This document shows positions 40,040 to 51,182 of a DNA stretch of 64,000 bases, piece after piece. The stretch lies in assembly GCA_037383845.1 (NCBI GenBank), contig JARRON010000022.1, positions 1 through 64,000 of the forward strand, given 5' to 3'. The notes beneath the pieces were generated by a model. The model did not search any database. It saw nothing but the letters and a program-made list of their open reading frames with translations, and had not been told where the DNA came from. A program made the translations under genes and the position numbers. This DNA is from JARRON01 sp037383845 (GTDB lineage Bacteria > Pseudomonadota > Gammaproteobacteria > Steroidobacterales > XN24). How positions within the stretch are numbered: position 1 is the first letter of the stretch; every line of letters starts with the position of its first letter.

Positions 40040-40120
40040 GCGCCACTTGTCCCGGCCGAACCCGTCAGCCCCCCTGAAATCGGGTCGGCTTCGGCTGTCT
40101 GCCCTTGGAGAGAGCTTCGG

Positions 40121-40711
40121 ATGAGTGACGACGTTGACCTTAGCAGACGTCACTTCCTCGGCGTTGCGACTGGTGTTACCGGCGCCGTGGGTGTCGCGTT
40201 CGCTGCCGTTCCGTTCCTGGCTTCCTGGAAACCCAGTGCCCGCGCCCAGGCCCTTGGCGCGCCGGTGGAGGTGGACATCAGCAAGCTCGAGGACGGAGCC
40301 CTTCTGAAAGTGGAATGGCGCGGCAAGCCCGTCTGGGTACTGAAGCGCACGGACACCATGCTGGAGCATATCGAGGCAGTGGACGACCTGGTCAGGGATC
40401 CCAACTCCGAGCAGCCCCAGCAGCCTCCCTACGCCAAGAACGAGTTCCGGTCCATCCGGCCCGAGGTGCTGGTGGTGATCGGCAGCTGCACCCACCTGGG
40501 CTGCTCGCCGCTGCCCCGCTTCGAGGTCGCTCCTGCGGATCTCGGTCCGCAATGGAAGGGTGGCTTTTACTGTCCCTGCCACGGCTCGAAGTTCGACCTG
40601 GCGGGTCGCGTCTGGGAAGGCGTGCCGGCACCGCTTAATCTGCTGGTGCCGCCTCACCGCTACCTCAATGACACCACCATCCTGGTGGGTGCGGACTCGG
40701 GGACGGCATGA
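40121..40711 (+). CDS. petA: Ubiquinol-cytochrome c reductase, Rieske iron-sulfur subunit
   Basis: Carries electrons from ubiquinol to cytochrome c1 in the bc1 complex. The 196-residue protein has a Tat-like N terminus (LSRRHFLGVATG, residues 7-18) that also serves as membrane anchor, and the 2Fe-2S ligands in CTHLGC (123-128) and CPCHGS (151-156). Its stop overlaps the petB ATG by four bases. First gene of petABC. Confidence 0.97.
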   Translation: MSDDVDLSRRHFLGVATGVTGAVGVAFAAVPFLASWKPSARAQALGAPVEVDISKLEDGALLKVEWRGKPVWVLKRTDTMLEHIEAVDDLVRDPNSEQPQQPPYAKNEFRSIRPEVLVVIGSCTHLGCSPLPRFEVAPADLGPQWKGGFYCPCHGSKFDLAGRVWEGVPAPLNLLVPPHRYLNDTTILVGADSGTA

Positions 40712-41967
40712 TGGCGGGCGCGAAGCAGCAATCCGTAGGCAGGGCCGAGCAGGGCGGCGTCGTCGGCTGGTTCAAGAAGCGGTTCCCCTGGGACCAGCTC
40801 ATGGAGGACCACGTCACCGGCTACTACGCGCCGAAGAACTTCAACTGGTTCTACGTCTTCGGCTCACTGGCCCTGCTGGTGCTGATCAACCAGATCGTCA
40901 CCGGCATTTTCCTGACCATGAGTTACAAGCCCTCCGCGGAGGAGGCGTTCGCGTCCGTCGAGTACATCATGCGGGACGTGGACTGGGGCTGGCTTATCCG
41001 GTACATGCATTCCACCGGCGCCTCCATGTTTTTCGTGGTCGTCTACATCCACATGTTCCGCGGGCTGCTTTACGGCTCGTACCGGAAGCCCAGGGAACTG
41101 GTGTGGATCTTCGGCATGCTGATCTATGTCTGCCTCGCGGCGGAGGCCTTCTTCGGCTACCTCCTGCCCTGGGGCCAGATGTCCTACTGGGGCGCACAGG
41201 TGATCGTCTCGCTGTTTGGCGCCATTCCGTGGATCGGCGAAGCGCTCGTGGAGTGGATCCGAGGTGACTATTTCATCTCCGACATCACGCTCAACCGGTT
41301 TTTCGCCCTGCACGTGATCGCGCTGCCCCTGGTGCTGGTCGGCCTGGTGGTCGCCCACATCCTGGCGCTGCACGAGGTGGGTTCCAACAACCCGGACGGA
41401 GTGGAGATCAAGGAGAAGAAGGGCCCGGACGGCAGGCCGCTGGACGGTATCCCGTTCCATCCCTATCACACGACCAAGGACATCCCTGCCTGGGTGGTGT
41501 TTGCCTTCGTCTTCTCCGTCATCGTGTTCTTTGCGCCGGAGATGGGCGGGTACTTCCTCGAGCATGCGAACTTCGAGGCGGCGGACCCGCTGAAGACGCC
41601 GGAGCACATCGCCCCGGTGTGGTACTTCACGCCCTTCTACGCGATCCTGCGCGCCGTCCCGGACAAGCTGGGCGGCGTCATCATGATGGGCGCGGCCATG
41701 TTCCTGCTGTTCCTGCTGCCGTGGCTGGACCGCAGCCCCGTGAAGTCCATCCGCTACAAGGGGCCGCTGTTCAAGCTGGCCATCGTGGTCTTCACCGTGA
41801 GCTTCATCATGCTCGGCTATCTGGGGACCCAGCCGGCCACCGGCACCTATACCCTGTTGTCGCGGATATTCACGGTCCTGTATTTCGCCTTCTTCCTGCT
41901 GATGCCGATCTACTCCAGGATCGACAGGACGAAGCCCGTGCCGGAGAGGGTCACCTACCATGGTTAA
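40708..41967 (+). CDS. petB: Ubiquinol-cytochrome c reductase, cytochrome b subunit
   Basis: Membrane core of the bc1 complex that oxidises and reduces quinone at Qo and Qi sites. The 419-residue full-length cytochrome b has heme ligands His101/His202 and His115/His217 (HSTGASMFFVVVYIHMF; FFALHVIALPLVLVGLVVAHI). The Qo motif at 303-306 is PVWY instead of the mitochondrial PEWY, a known variant in beta/gammaproteobacteria. The C terminus overlaps petC by eight bases. Confidence 0.97.
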   Translation: MMAGAKQQSVGRAEQGGVVGWFKKRFPWDQLMEDHVTGYYAPKNFNWFYVFGSLALLVLINQIVTGIFLTMSYKPSAEEAFASVEYIMRDVDWGWLIRYMHSTGASMFFVVVYIHMFRGLLYGSYRKPRELVWIFGMLIYVCLAAEAFFGYLLPWGQMSYWGAQVIVSLFGAIPWIGEALVEWIRGDYFISDITLNRFFALHVIALPLVLVGLVVAHILALHEVGSNNPDGVEIKEKKGPDGRPLDGIPFHPYHTTKDIPAWVVFAFVFSVIVFFAPEMGGYFLEHANFEAADPLKTPEHIAPVWYFTPFYAILRAVPDKLGGVIMMGAAMFLLFLLPWLDRSPVKSIRYKGPLFKLAIVVFTVSFIMLGYLGTQPATGTYTLLSRIFTVLYFAFFLLMPIYSRIDRTKPVPERVTYHG

Positions 41968-42700
41968 GCGCGTCCTCTTCGCTGTCGCCGTGCTGGCGAT
42001 GCCCGGGATGGCTGGCGCCGCGGGGGGCGGTGACCTGGAGCACGCCAACATCAATGTTGCCAACGAGGCGTCCCTGCAGCGGGGTGCCCGGTACTTCGTG
42101 AACTATTGCCTCGGCTGCCATTCCCTGAAGTACGTGCGCTACAACCGGCTCGGCGAGGATCTGGGCCTGACCGAGGACCAGGTCATCGAGAACCTGATGT
42201 TCAGCGGCGAGCGCATCCACGACACCATGACCATCGCCATGCCCGCGGACGATGCCAAACGCTGGTTCGGTCAGCCGCCGCCGGACCTGTCACTGACGGC
42301 GCGGTCCCGGGGCGAGGACTGGATCTACACTTTTCTGAAGTCCTTCTACAGGGACCCCTCCAAGCCCACCGGCACCAACAACCGCGTCCTGGCCGGCGCC
42401 AGCATGCCCCACGTGCTATGGGAGTTGCAGGGCGTACAGGAAGCGATCTACCGGACCGAGACGGGTCCGGAAGGCGAGACCCACGAGGTGTTCGAGGGCT
42501 TCGAACTGGCCGAGCCCGGCGCCCTTCCTCCCGAGGAGTACGATGCGGTGGTGAGGGACATCACCACCTTCCTGTCCTGGGCCGGCGAGCCGATGCAGCT
42601 GGAGCGGCAGAGCCTGGGAATCAAGGTGCTGCTTTTCCTGGTCGTGTTCTTCGTGTTCGCCTGGCTCTACTACAAGGAACTGTGGAAGGACGTGAAGTAA
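41960..42700 (+). CDS. petC: Ubiquinol-cytochrome c reductase, cytochrome c1
   Basis: A 246-residue membrane-anchored c-type cytochrome. A signal peptide (MVKRVLFAVAVLAMPGMAGA) is followed by the heme site CLGCH (50-54), the sixth-ligand Met in LAGASMPHVLWEL, and a C-terminal anchor (VLLFLVVFFVFAWLYYKELW). Last gene of petABC; the reduced partner is a soluble or membrane cytochrome c not in this window. Confidence 0.96.
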   Translation: MVKRVLFAVAVLAMPGMAGAAGGGDLEHANINVANEASLQRGARYFVNYCLGCHSLKYVRYNRLGEDLGLTEDQVIENLMFSGERIHDTMTIAMPADDAKRWFGQPPPDLSLTARSRGEDWIYTFLKSFYRDPSKPTGTNNRVLAGASMPHVLWELQGVQEAIYRTETGPEGETHEVFEGFELAEPGALPPEEYDAVVRDITTFLSWAGEPMQLERQSLGIKVLLFLVVFFVFAWLYYKELWKDVK

Positions 42701-42714
42701 TACGCCGGTGCCCG

Positions 42715-42734
42715 GCGCCGCCGTTTTGCGGCGC
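42715..42734 (+). terminator. Hairpin between petC and sspA
   Basis: GCGCCGC and GCGGCGC form a 7-bp stem with loop CGTTTT, 15 bases after the petC stop. There is no following T-run, so it may lower read-through into sspA or stabilise pet mRNA. Confidence 0.4.
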
Positions 42735-42755
42735 TTCCCCGCAACAGGCAACAAC

Positions 42756-43355
42756 ATGACGCTGTTTTCCAATCCTACCTGCCCTCACAGCCACCGGGTC
42801 CGACTGGTGCTCGCGGAAAAAGGCATCACGCTCGATGTGATCGACGTGGAAACCGCCAGTCTTCCCGAGGACCTGATCGACCTCAATCCCTACAACAGCG
42901 TGCCCACGCTGGTTGACAGGGACCTGGTCCTGTACGACTCCCGGGTCATCTGCGAATACCTGGACGAGCGCTTTCCGCACCCGCCGCTGATGCCGGTGGA
43001 CCCGGTCAGCCGGGCCCGGTTCCGCCTGGCGCTATATCACGTGGAGCGGGACTGGTACGCCCTGGTGGACGACCTCGAGCGCGGCGACAAGCGAACCGCC
43101 AACAAGGCCAGGAAGATTCTCCGCGAGAGCCTCCTGTCCAGCGCCGAGCTCTTCGGGGCGAAGCCTTTCTTTCTCAGCGACGAGTTCTCCCTGGTGGACT
43201 GCAGCATCGCGCCGATCCTGTGGCGGCTGCCGCGTTGGGACATCGAGCTCCCGCCGGTCCAGGGTCGCCCCATCATCAAGTACGCCGAGACGGTGTTCGG
43301 CCGTCCCTCCTTCCGCGCCAGCCTCACGGAGCTGGAAGAGGAGATGCGGGCGTAG
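42756..43355 (+). CDS. sspA: Stringent starvation protein A
   Basis: An RNA-polymerase-associated protein with a glutathione-S-transferase fold that lacks GST activity in E. coli. The 199-residue protein shows MTLFSNPTCPHSHRVRLVLA, NPYNSVPTLVDRDLVLYDS and ICEYLDERFPHPPLMPVDP. The Pro-His-Pro-like loop (FPHPPLMP) is characteristic of SspA. Following petABC and preceding sspB is the usual order in beta/gammaproteobacteria. Confidence 0.95.
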   Translation: MTLFSNPTCPHSHRVRLVLAEKGITLDVIDVETASLPEDLIDLNPYNSVPTLVDRDLVLYDSRVICEYLDERFPHPPLMPVDPVSRARFRLALYHVERDWYALVDDLERGDKRTANKARKILRESLLSSAELFGAKPFFLSDEFSLVDCSIAPILWRLPRWDIELPPVQGRPIIKYAETVFGRPSFRASLTELEEEMRA

Positions 43356-43356
43356 C

Positions 43357-43753
43357 GTGAGCGGCGCCCGCACACCCCGTCGCCCGTATCTGCTGAGGGC
43401 GATGCACGAATGGATCACCGATAACGGGGAGACGCCCCACGTGGTCGTGGACGCCACGGCCGACGGGGTCCTCGTGCCTGAGAGCTACGTGCGGGAAGGC
43501 AAGATAGTGCTCAACGTCAGCACCCACGCCACCCAGGGCCTGCAGATCGGCAACGACATCATGGAGTTCGGGGCCCGATTCGGCGGCAGTCCGTTCAGCG
43601 TCCGGGTGCCGGTGTCGTCAGTTCTGGGGATCTACGCCCGGGAAACCGGCGCCGGCATGATCTTCACCGACAGCGAGGGTGAACCGCCGGACGGTGACGG
43701 GGGTGATGACGACGGATCCGGTCCCCCGAAGGGCCGCCCCCAGCTGAAGGTGG

Positions 43754-43761
<8 letters not shown>
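43357..43761 (+). CDS. sspB: ClpXP specificity-enhancing factor SspB
   Basis: Delivers ssrA-tagged proteins to ClpXP. The 134-residue protein has the peptide-binding domain (RPYLLRAMHEWITDNGETPH; IVLNVSTHATQGLQI; DIMEFGARFGG), a flexible acidic linker (about 104-125) and the C-terminal ClpX-binding motif RPQLKVVK. The GTG start lies just after the sspA stop. The 3' end overlaps the convergent oxidase gene by eight bases. Confidence 0.95.
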
Positions 43762-46062
<2,301 letters not shown>

Positions 46063-46066
<4 letters not shown>

Positions 46067-47952
46067 TCGATGATCCGGATACCGTCCGCGGGCGCGGCCG
46101 CTGCCGGCAGAGGCACGGCCTCGCCGTCGGAGAATCGCGCCCAGTCGAGGCGACGGTGAACCCGCCCGTCAGCACCCAGGAAAAGGGTGCCGGTAAGGCC
46201 GGGAACGCCCTCGGCCAGCCGGCCGCTGCGGTTGTGCACCAGCGGCACCAGGCGCCAGGCGTCGGCGCCGAAGGCGTACAGGCGGCCGTATCGGTCCAGG
46301 GCGCCTGGGCCAAACGCGGAGAACTGGTTCATAAACGCCGCCCCAGGGGCCGCAGGGTCCACCCGCCAGCGCATTACCGGGAACCGGATCCCGGAGAGGT
46401 CGTCGGTGTCTGCCCGTCCGGGCGCGTAGATGGCCGAGCCGGCGTAGACCGGGAGGTTCTTGGCGAAGAAGTACTGCAGCTGGGGCAGGATCAGCCGGCC
46501 GGCCTCCGGATCGGCACCGAGGAAAATAAGGTCTGCGTCCTGGCGGCGGCGGGGCTCGAACTCCAGCGGGCGGCGGAGGAAGCCCTGGAGCCTTTCATGC
46601 CGGGATTCGCTTTCGTCGATGAGAAGCAGGCTGGTGATCTCCGCCGAGAAGTCCCGGTCACCCTCGAAGTAGCGCTGCCATTCCAGCAGGCGGCACCCTG
46701 CCTCCTGGAGCGCGGCGCCGAAACTCTCCGCGATGCGCAGTCCCTGGTCGGTGTCCGGGACCAGGGCCACGGCAAAGCAGTGGCCGTCCGCCATGGCCCG
46801 GCGGGCCGCCTCCGTGGCCTCGTCTTCGGGCGCCAGGGCGAACTGCGCCACGTGGCCCGGCACGGCGACCCCGTCGTCCGCCCAGTTCAGGGCCAGGGTG
46901 GGGACAGCGGGCAGGGCCGCCCCGGCCAGTTCCGCCACGTCGCTCTTCAGCAGCGGGCCGACCACGAACTCGGCGCCGTTTTGGACGGCTTCCTCGTAGG
47001 CCGCGGTCACGCCCAGAGCCACCGTGTCGTAGACGTCCAGCACCGGGGGCGATTCCTGGCCGGTGTCCGTGGCGAGGTAGGCGGCGGCGAAGCCGTCCCG
47101 GACCGCGCGCCCGGGTCCGGCGAGCCGTCCGGACAAGGGCAACAGGAGCGCCAGCCGGGCCGGATAGCGGCTCAGGGCGCGGGCCTCGGCAAGCAGTTCC
47201 TGGGTCACTCCCAGGGCAGCCGGGTGCTCCGGGTTACGCTGCTGCCAGCCAAGCACTGCGGCCCGGAGCTGGAACGGGCTGTCGCTCTGTGTCGCCAGGC
47301 GGCCGAGTTCGAGCCAGCCGGCGACCACCGGGTCGGCGCCGGGAGGCGTGTCCAGGCTCGCCCCGCGGGCTGCGGCTTCCTGCATGCGGTTCCAGATGCG
47401 GCGCTGGTTGGCCGGCCGGTCCGGCGCCGGCAGCCGCGCCTCCCGGGCCACCAGGTCGGCCACTCCGGCGGCGGCATTGCCCAGGGCGAATTCCGCGTCC
47501 GCCCGGAGGGCCAGGATCTCGGCGGAGCCGGTCAGGCCCGGTCCCGTGTCCAGTCCGGCCAGAAGGACCCGCGCCGTGGCGGGATCCTGGGATCGCAGGG
47601 CGACCTGGGCCTCCGCCACGGCCCGGCGGCGGGCCAACGCCGGATCGCCATCGGCGGGCAGGGTGCCCGCTGCATCCCGGGCGCGGGTGACGTTGCCCGC
47701 CTTGAGCCAGGCCTCGATGGCGTCGATCAGCGCCCGCTCCCGGTCCGTACCGCGACTGGCCTCGGCTACCGCTTCCCAGGCGCGGGCGGCCTGGGCGAAA
47801 TCCCCCCGGGATTCCAGCCGCGTGGCCTCCGCCCGGGCGGCTTCGGCCTCCGCGGCCCGGGTGCCGAAGAGGTCAGCAGCGCAGCCGACCACGGCCAGGC
47901 AGGCCACAAGGAGGAGGGAAGTTTGCGCGAGACGCGCTAGGCGATGCAGCAT
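46063..47952 (-). CDS. lpoA: Penicillin-binding protein activator LpoA, outer-membrane lipoprotein
   Basis: In E. coli, LpoA spans the periplasm and activates the peptidoglycan synthase PBP1A. This 629-residue protein has a lipoprotein signal (ACLAVVGC lipobox, Cys about residue 25), an N-terminal TPR-like helical domain (about 30-250) and a periplasmic-binding-protein-like C-terminal domain (from about 270; LALLLPLSGRLAGPGRAVRDG, FVVGPLLKSDVAELA). ATG 47952 is set by the lipobox. Divergent from rsmI across 43 bases. Confidence 0.9.
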
Positions 47953-47989
47953 CTTGGCAAAGTGGCGCGGGTCAGGAAACGAAAGGCGG

Positions 47990-47995
47990 ATTATA
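47990..47995 (-). promoter_or_regulatory. Possible -10 box of lpoA
   Basis: Minus-strand TATAAT lies about 38 bases before the lpoA ATG, in the 43-base lpoA/rsmI gap and touching the rsmI GTG. No good -35 is visible. Confidence 0.35.
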
Positions 47996-48868
47996 GTGGC
48001 AAAGGCGCAGGGCACGCTCTGGGTGGTGGCCACGCCCATCGGCAACCTGGAAGACCTGTCTCCCAGGGCCCGGCGGGTGCTGGCGGAAGTGGACCGTGTC
48101 CTGTGCGAGGACACCCGCCGCACAGGCCGGCTCCTGGCTGCCTTCGGCATTCGTGCCGAGCTCGTTTCCGTACACGAACACAACGAGTCGGATCGGGTAC
48201 CGGGACTGCTGACGCTGCTGGCGGAGGGCAGTTCCATGGCCCTCGTCTCCGACGCCGGCACACCGCTGGTCAGCGACCCCGGTTTCCGCCTGGTGCAGGC
48301 GGCGGCCGGCGCGGGTCTGGACGTGCGCCCCGTGCCGGGGCCCTGCGCTGCGGTGGCGGCCCTGTCGGTGGCCGGCCTGCCCACGGACCGCTTTGCCTTC
48401 CACGGCTTTCTTCCTCCCCGCGCCGCCGCCCGGCGCGCCGCCCTGGAGTCGGTGTCGGCCGGGCCGTCCACCCTGGTGTTCTACGAGACCGGCCAGCGCC
48501 TGCAGGCGTTTTTCGAAGATGCCGCGGCGGTGCTGGGCCGGGACCGGCCCGCTGTCCTCGCCCGGGAACTGACCAAGCTCCACGAGAGCGTCTACCGGGG
48601 CAGCCTGGCGTCCCTCGCGGAGATGGCCGGCCGCGACCCCGACGTCAGGCGGGGGGAAGCGGTGGTGGTCGTCGGCGGGGCGCCGGCGCAACCGGCCGAG
48701 GAGAACGAGGCTCTGCTGCGCCGGCTGCTGCCGGCGCTGCTGGAGGAACTGCCCCCCAGCCGGGCCGTGCGCCTGGCGGCGAAGCTCACCGGCCAGCCGC
48801 GCAACCGGGTCTACCGCCTGGCCATGTCCCTCGATGGAAATGACCCGGAAGGCCCCCCGGAGGCGTAA
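47996..48868 (+). CDS. rsmI: 16S rRNA (cytidine-1402 2'-O)-methyltransferase
   Basis: Methylates the ribose of C1402 in the ribosomal P site. The 290-residue tetrapyrrole-methylase-fold protein shows LWVVATPIGNLEDLSPRA, CEDTRRTGRLL, ALVSDAGTPLVSDPG, VPGPCAAVAAL, FHGFLPP and ARELTKLHESVYRG. GTG 47996 gives the normal short N terminus; no ATG fits. It is divergent from lpoA, as in E. coli, and directly precedes rnpB. Confidence 0.95.
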   Translation: MAKAQGTLWVVATPIGNLEDLSPRARRVLAEVDRVLCEDTRRTGRLLAAFGIRAELVSVHEHNESDRVPGLLTLLAEGSSMALVSDAGTPLVSDPGFRLVQAAAGAGLDVRPVPGPCAAVAALSVAGLPTDRFAFHGFLPPRAAARRAALESVSAGPSTLVFYETGQRLQAFFEDAAAVLGRDRPAVLARELTKLHESVYRGSLASLAEMAGRDPDVRRGEAVVVVGGAPAQPAEENEALLRRLLPALLEELPPSRAVRLAAKLTGQPRNRVYRLAMSLDGNDPEGPPEA

Positions 48869-48883
48869 AATAAAAAGGGCGCG

Positions 48884-49262
48884 GGAGCCGGCCGGGCAGC
48901 CGCTTCGGTCCTTGCGGGCCGGGGAGGAAAGTCCGGGCTCCGCAGGGCAGGGTGCCAGGTAACGCCTGGGGGGCGCGAGCCCACGGAAAGTGCCACAGAA
49001 AACATACCGCCCAAGCGCGGCCGGTTCGCCGTCCGCGCCGGCAAGGGTGAAAAGGTGCGGTAAGAGCGCACCGCGCGGCCGGCAACGGCTCGCGGCACGG
49101 TAAACCCCACCCGGAGCAAGACCAAATAGGGAAGCAGGCGGGGAGCGATCTCCGCGACGCGCGGCCCGCGCGGGCTTCCGGGTAGGTCGCTAGAGGCGTT
49201 CGGTGACGAGCGTCCCAGATGAATGGCTGTCCCCGACAGAACCCGGCTTACAGGCCGGCTCC
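48884..49262 (+). ncRNA. rnpB: RNase P RNA, bacterial class A
   Basis: Catalytic RNA that trims tRNA 5' ends. Highly conserved blocks are visible: GAGGAAAGTCCGGGCTCC, GCAGGGTGCCAGGTAACGCC, AAGGGTGAAAAGGTGCGGTA, AGAGCGCACCG, ACCCGGAGCAAGACCAAATA and CGACAGAACCCGGCTTA. GGAGCCGGCC at the 5' end pairs with GGCCGGCTCC at the 3' end to close helix P1, which sets both ends. About 379 nt, typical of class A. It sits between rsmI and mraZ. Confidence 0.97.
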
Positions 49263-49421
49263 CGTGCACCTTACTCCCGCCCCGACGGCCCGCAGAGCTC
49301 AGGCGCTACGGCAGAAAGGCCTCTTAAGCTCATGATTTCGCGCCCATCACTTTGCCCGGTCCCACCTCAGGAGGCGCTGCTAAGTGCCCGTAGCAAATAA
49401 GAAATTTTCTTTCTCAGGTTG

Positions 49422-49450
49422 TTGACGCGAGAGTAAGCCCTTCATATAGT
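49422..49450 (+). promoter_or_regulatory. Sigma-70 promoter of the dcw cluster (Pmra-like)
   Basis: TTGACG (49422-49427) and TATAGT (49445-49450) are separated by exactly 17 bases, a near-consensus promoter. It lies about 60 bases before mraZ in the 248-base gap after rnpB and just upstream of the MraZ operator. The earlier part of that gap (49263-49420) shows no other clear feature. Confidence 0.8.
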
Positions 49451-49458
49451 GGCGCCAA

Positions 49459-49485
49459 GTGGGAATAAGTGGGAATAAATGGGAA
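49459..49485 (+). promoter_or_regulatory. MraZ operator: three 10-bp direct repeats
   Basis: GTGGGAATAA at 49459, GTGGGAATAA at 49469 and ATGGGAA at 49479 give three TGGG boxes on a 10-bp spacing. In E. coli, MraZ binds such TGGGN5 direct repeats upstream of mraZ and represses its own operon. Here they begin nine bases after the -10 box and end about 25 bases before the mraZ ATG, so binding would cover the transcription start. Confidence 0.85.
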
Positions 49486-49510
49486 CCCACCCCCTTCGGA
49501 CCCCAGCTCC

Positions 49511-49966
49511 ATGTTCCGCGGCGCCAACAAGATCAACCTCGATGCGAAGGGCCGGCTTGCCGTGCCCACGCGCTACCGCGCGCGTCTGGAAGAGCGCTGT
49601 GGCAACCGGGTTGTCGTCACCGTGGACCGGGACTACTGCCTGCTCATCTACCCCCTCCCGGAATGGGAGGAGATCGAGCGACGTCTCTCCCGGCTGCCGA
49701 CCCTCAACCGCCAGGCCCGTCGGCTGCAGCGGCTGATGATCGGTCACGCCACGGAGCTGGAGCTGGACAGCCACGGCCGCATTCTCCTCCCGAAGGAGCT
49801 TCGGGAATTCGCCGGCATGGAACGCCAGGTGATGCTGATCGGCCAGGGCAACAAATTCGAGCTCTGGGACGAGGCCCGCTGGAGCGAGCGCCGGGACCAG
49901 TGGCTGACGGAGGAATCGGCGGACGAGGCCGGGCTCGCCGCTGAACTGGAAACGCTCTCGTTCTAG
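49511..49966 (+). CDS. mraZ: Transcriptional regulator MraZ
   Basis: A 151-residue protein of two AbrB/SpoVT-like domains: FRGANKINLDAKGRLAVPTRYR (2-23) and ELELDSHGRILLPKELREFAG (about 81-101), which carry the DxxGR(L/I) x P DNA-binding loops. It represses the dcw operon through the triple operator upstream. Start ATG 49511 matches the family N terminus. Its TAG stop overlaps the rsmH GTG (TAGTG). Confidence 0.96.
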   Translation: MFRGANKINLDAKGRLAVPTRYRARLEERCGNRVVVTVDRDYCLLIYPLPEWEEIERRLSRLPTLNRQARRLQRLMIGHATELELDSHGRILLPKELREFAGMERQVMLIGQGNKFELWDEARWSERRDQWLTEESADEAGLAAELETLSF

Positions 49967-50907
49967 TGAGCACGGCCGTGTACGCCCACGCGCCGGTGCT
50001 CCTCGAGGAGGCGCTGACAGGCCTCGCCGTTCACGAGACGGGCACGTACCTGGACGCGACGCTGGGGCGCGGCGGCCACACGGCGGCAATCGTCGAACGG
50101 CTCGGCGAAGAGGGGAAGGTGCTCGCCGTGGACCGTGATCCGGATGCGGTCCGGGCGGGACGGGAACGCTTTAACGGGGATTCGAGGATAGTGGTCGTCA
50201 AGGGGGACTTCTCCGAGCTGGGCAGTATTGCGCGCGAGGCCGGCTTCGGCGCCGGCTTCGACGGCGTGCTCATGGACCTGGGCGTGTCCTCTCCCCAGCT
50301 GGACGATCCGGCGCGCGGTTTCAGCTTCCTGAGAGAGGGGCCGCTGGACATGCGCATGGATCCGGAAAGCGGCCGCGGCGCTTCGGAATGGCTGGCGCGG
50401 GCCGACGAGAACGAGATCGCCCGGATCATCCGGGAGTACGGCGAGGAACGCTTTGCCCGCCGCATCGCCCGTGCCATCGTCGCCGCCCGCGCCCAGTCAC
50501 CCATCGAGACCACCGGTCGGCTGGCCGACGTCGTGTCCGCGGCGGTGCCCACCCGGGAGCCCGGCAAGCACCCGGCCACCCGGACCTTCCAGGCACTTCG
50601 AATCCATACCAACCGGGAGCTCGAGGCGCTGGACGCCGCGCTCCCCCAGGCCGTGGAGCTGCTTCGTCCCGGTGGCCGCCTGTGCGTCATCAGCTTCCAC
50701 TCCCTGGAGGACCGCCGGGTGAAGCGCTTCATGCGCCGCGAGTCCCTGGTGGCCGAACCCTGGCGCGGCCTGCCGGACGTCCCAGCGGACGCCCTCCCCG
50801 CGCTGAAGGTGGTCGGCAAGGCCGTCCGTGCCTCGGAGGCCGAGGTCGAGCGCAACCCCCGGGCCAGGAGCGCGGTGCTGCGTGTGGCAGAGAGGCTGGC
50901 GGCATGA
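49966..50907 (+). CDS. rsmH: 16S rRNA (cytosine-1402 N4)-methyltransferase
   Basis: Adds the N4 methyl to C1402; with RsmI (also in this window, 48 kb) it makes m4Cm1402. The 313-residue protein has YLDATLGRGGHTAAI (SAM motif), AVDRDPDAVR, FDGVLMDLGVSSPQLDD, RGFSFLREGPLDMRMD and VISFHSLEDRRVKRFM. GTG start overlaps the mraZ stop; the stop overlaps the ftsL ATG (ATGA). Confidence 0.97.
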   Translation: MSTAVYAHAPVLLEEALTGLAVHETGTYLDATLGRGGHTAAIVERLGEEGKVLAVDRDPDAVRAGRERFNGDSRIVVVKGDFSELGSIAREAGFGAGFDGVLMDLGVSSPQLDDPARGFSFLREGPLDMRMDPESGRGASEWLARADENEIARIIREYGEERFARRIARAIVAARAQSPIETTGRLADVVSAAVPTREPGKHPATRTFQALRIHTNRELEALDAALPQAVELLRPGGRLCVISFHSLEDRRVKRFMRRESLVAEPWRGLPDVPADALPALKVVGKAVRASEAEVERNPRARSAVLRVAERLAA

Positions 50908-51182
50908 ACGCGCTGGGCAGGCACATCATTCTCGCCGCCGGGCTGGCCATGGCGGTGGTGGCTTCGGCCGTTGCGACGGTGGACGTGCGGCACGAGGCCC
51001 GACAGCTCTTCATCCAGCTGCAGGAACTCAACCGCGCCCGGGACGAGCTCAATATCGTCTGGCGACAGCTGCAGATCGAGCGCGGCACCTGGGCGACCCA
51101 CGCCCGGGTGGAGCAGCTGGCCCGGGAGAAGCTGGACATGATCGTCCCGCCGCCGGCTGACGTGGAGATCGTCCGCCCGTGA
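50904..51182 (+). CDS. ftsL: Cell division protein FtsL
   Basis: A 92-residue bitopic membrane protein: short cytoplasmic N terminus, one helix (about 7-27, HIILAAGLAMAVVASAVATV) and a periplasmic coiled-coil region (RQLFIQLQELNRARDELNIV) ending WRQLQIERGTWATHARVE. It joins FtsB and FtsQ to activate FtsWI. Four-base overlaps with rsmH and ftsI couple its translation. Confidence 0.93.
   Translation: MNALGRHIILAAGLAMAVVASAVATVDVRHEARQLFIQLQELNRARDELNIVWRQLQIERGTWATHARVEQLAREKLDMIVPPPADVEIVRP

Noticed and set aside
49459..49485. Start of a CRISPR array or an iteron set
   Set aside because: Only three short units without spacers are present, exactly at the place and spacing expected of the MraZ operator.
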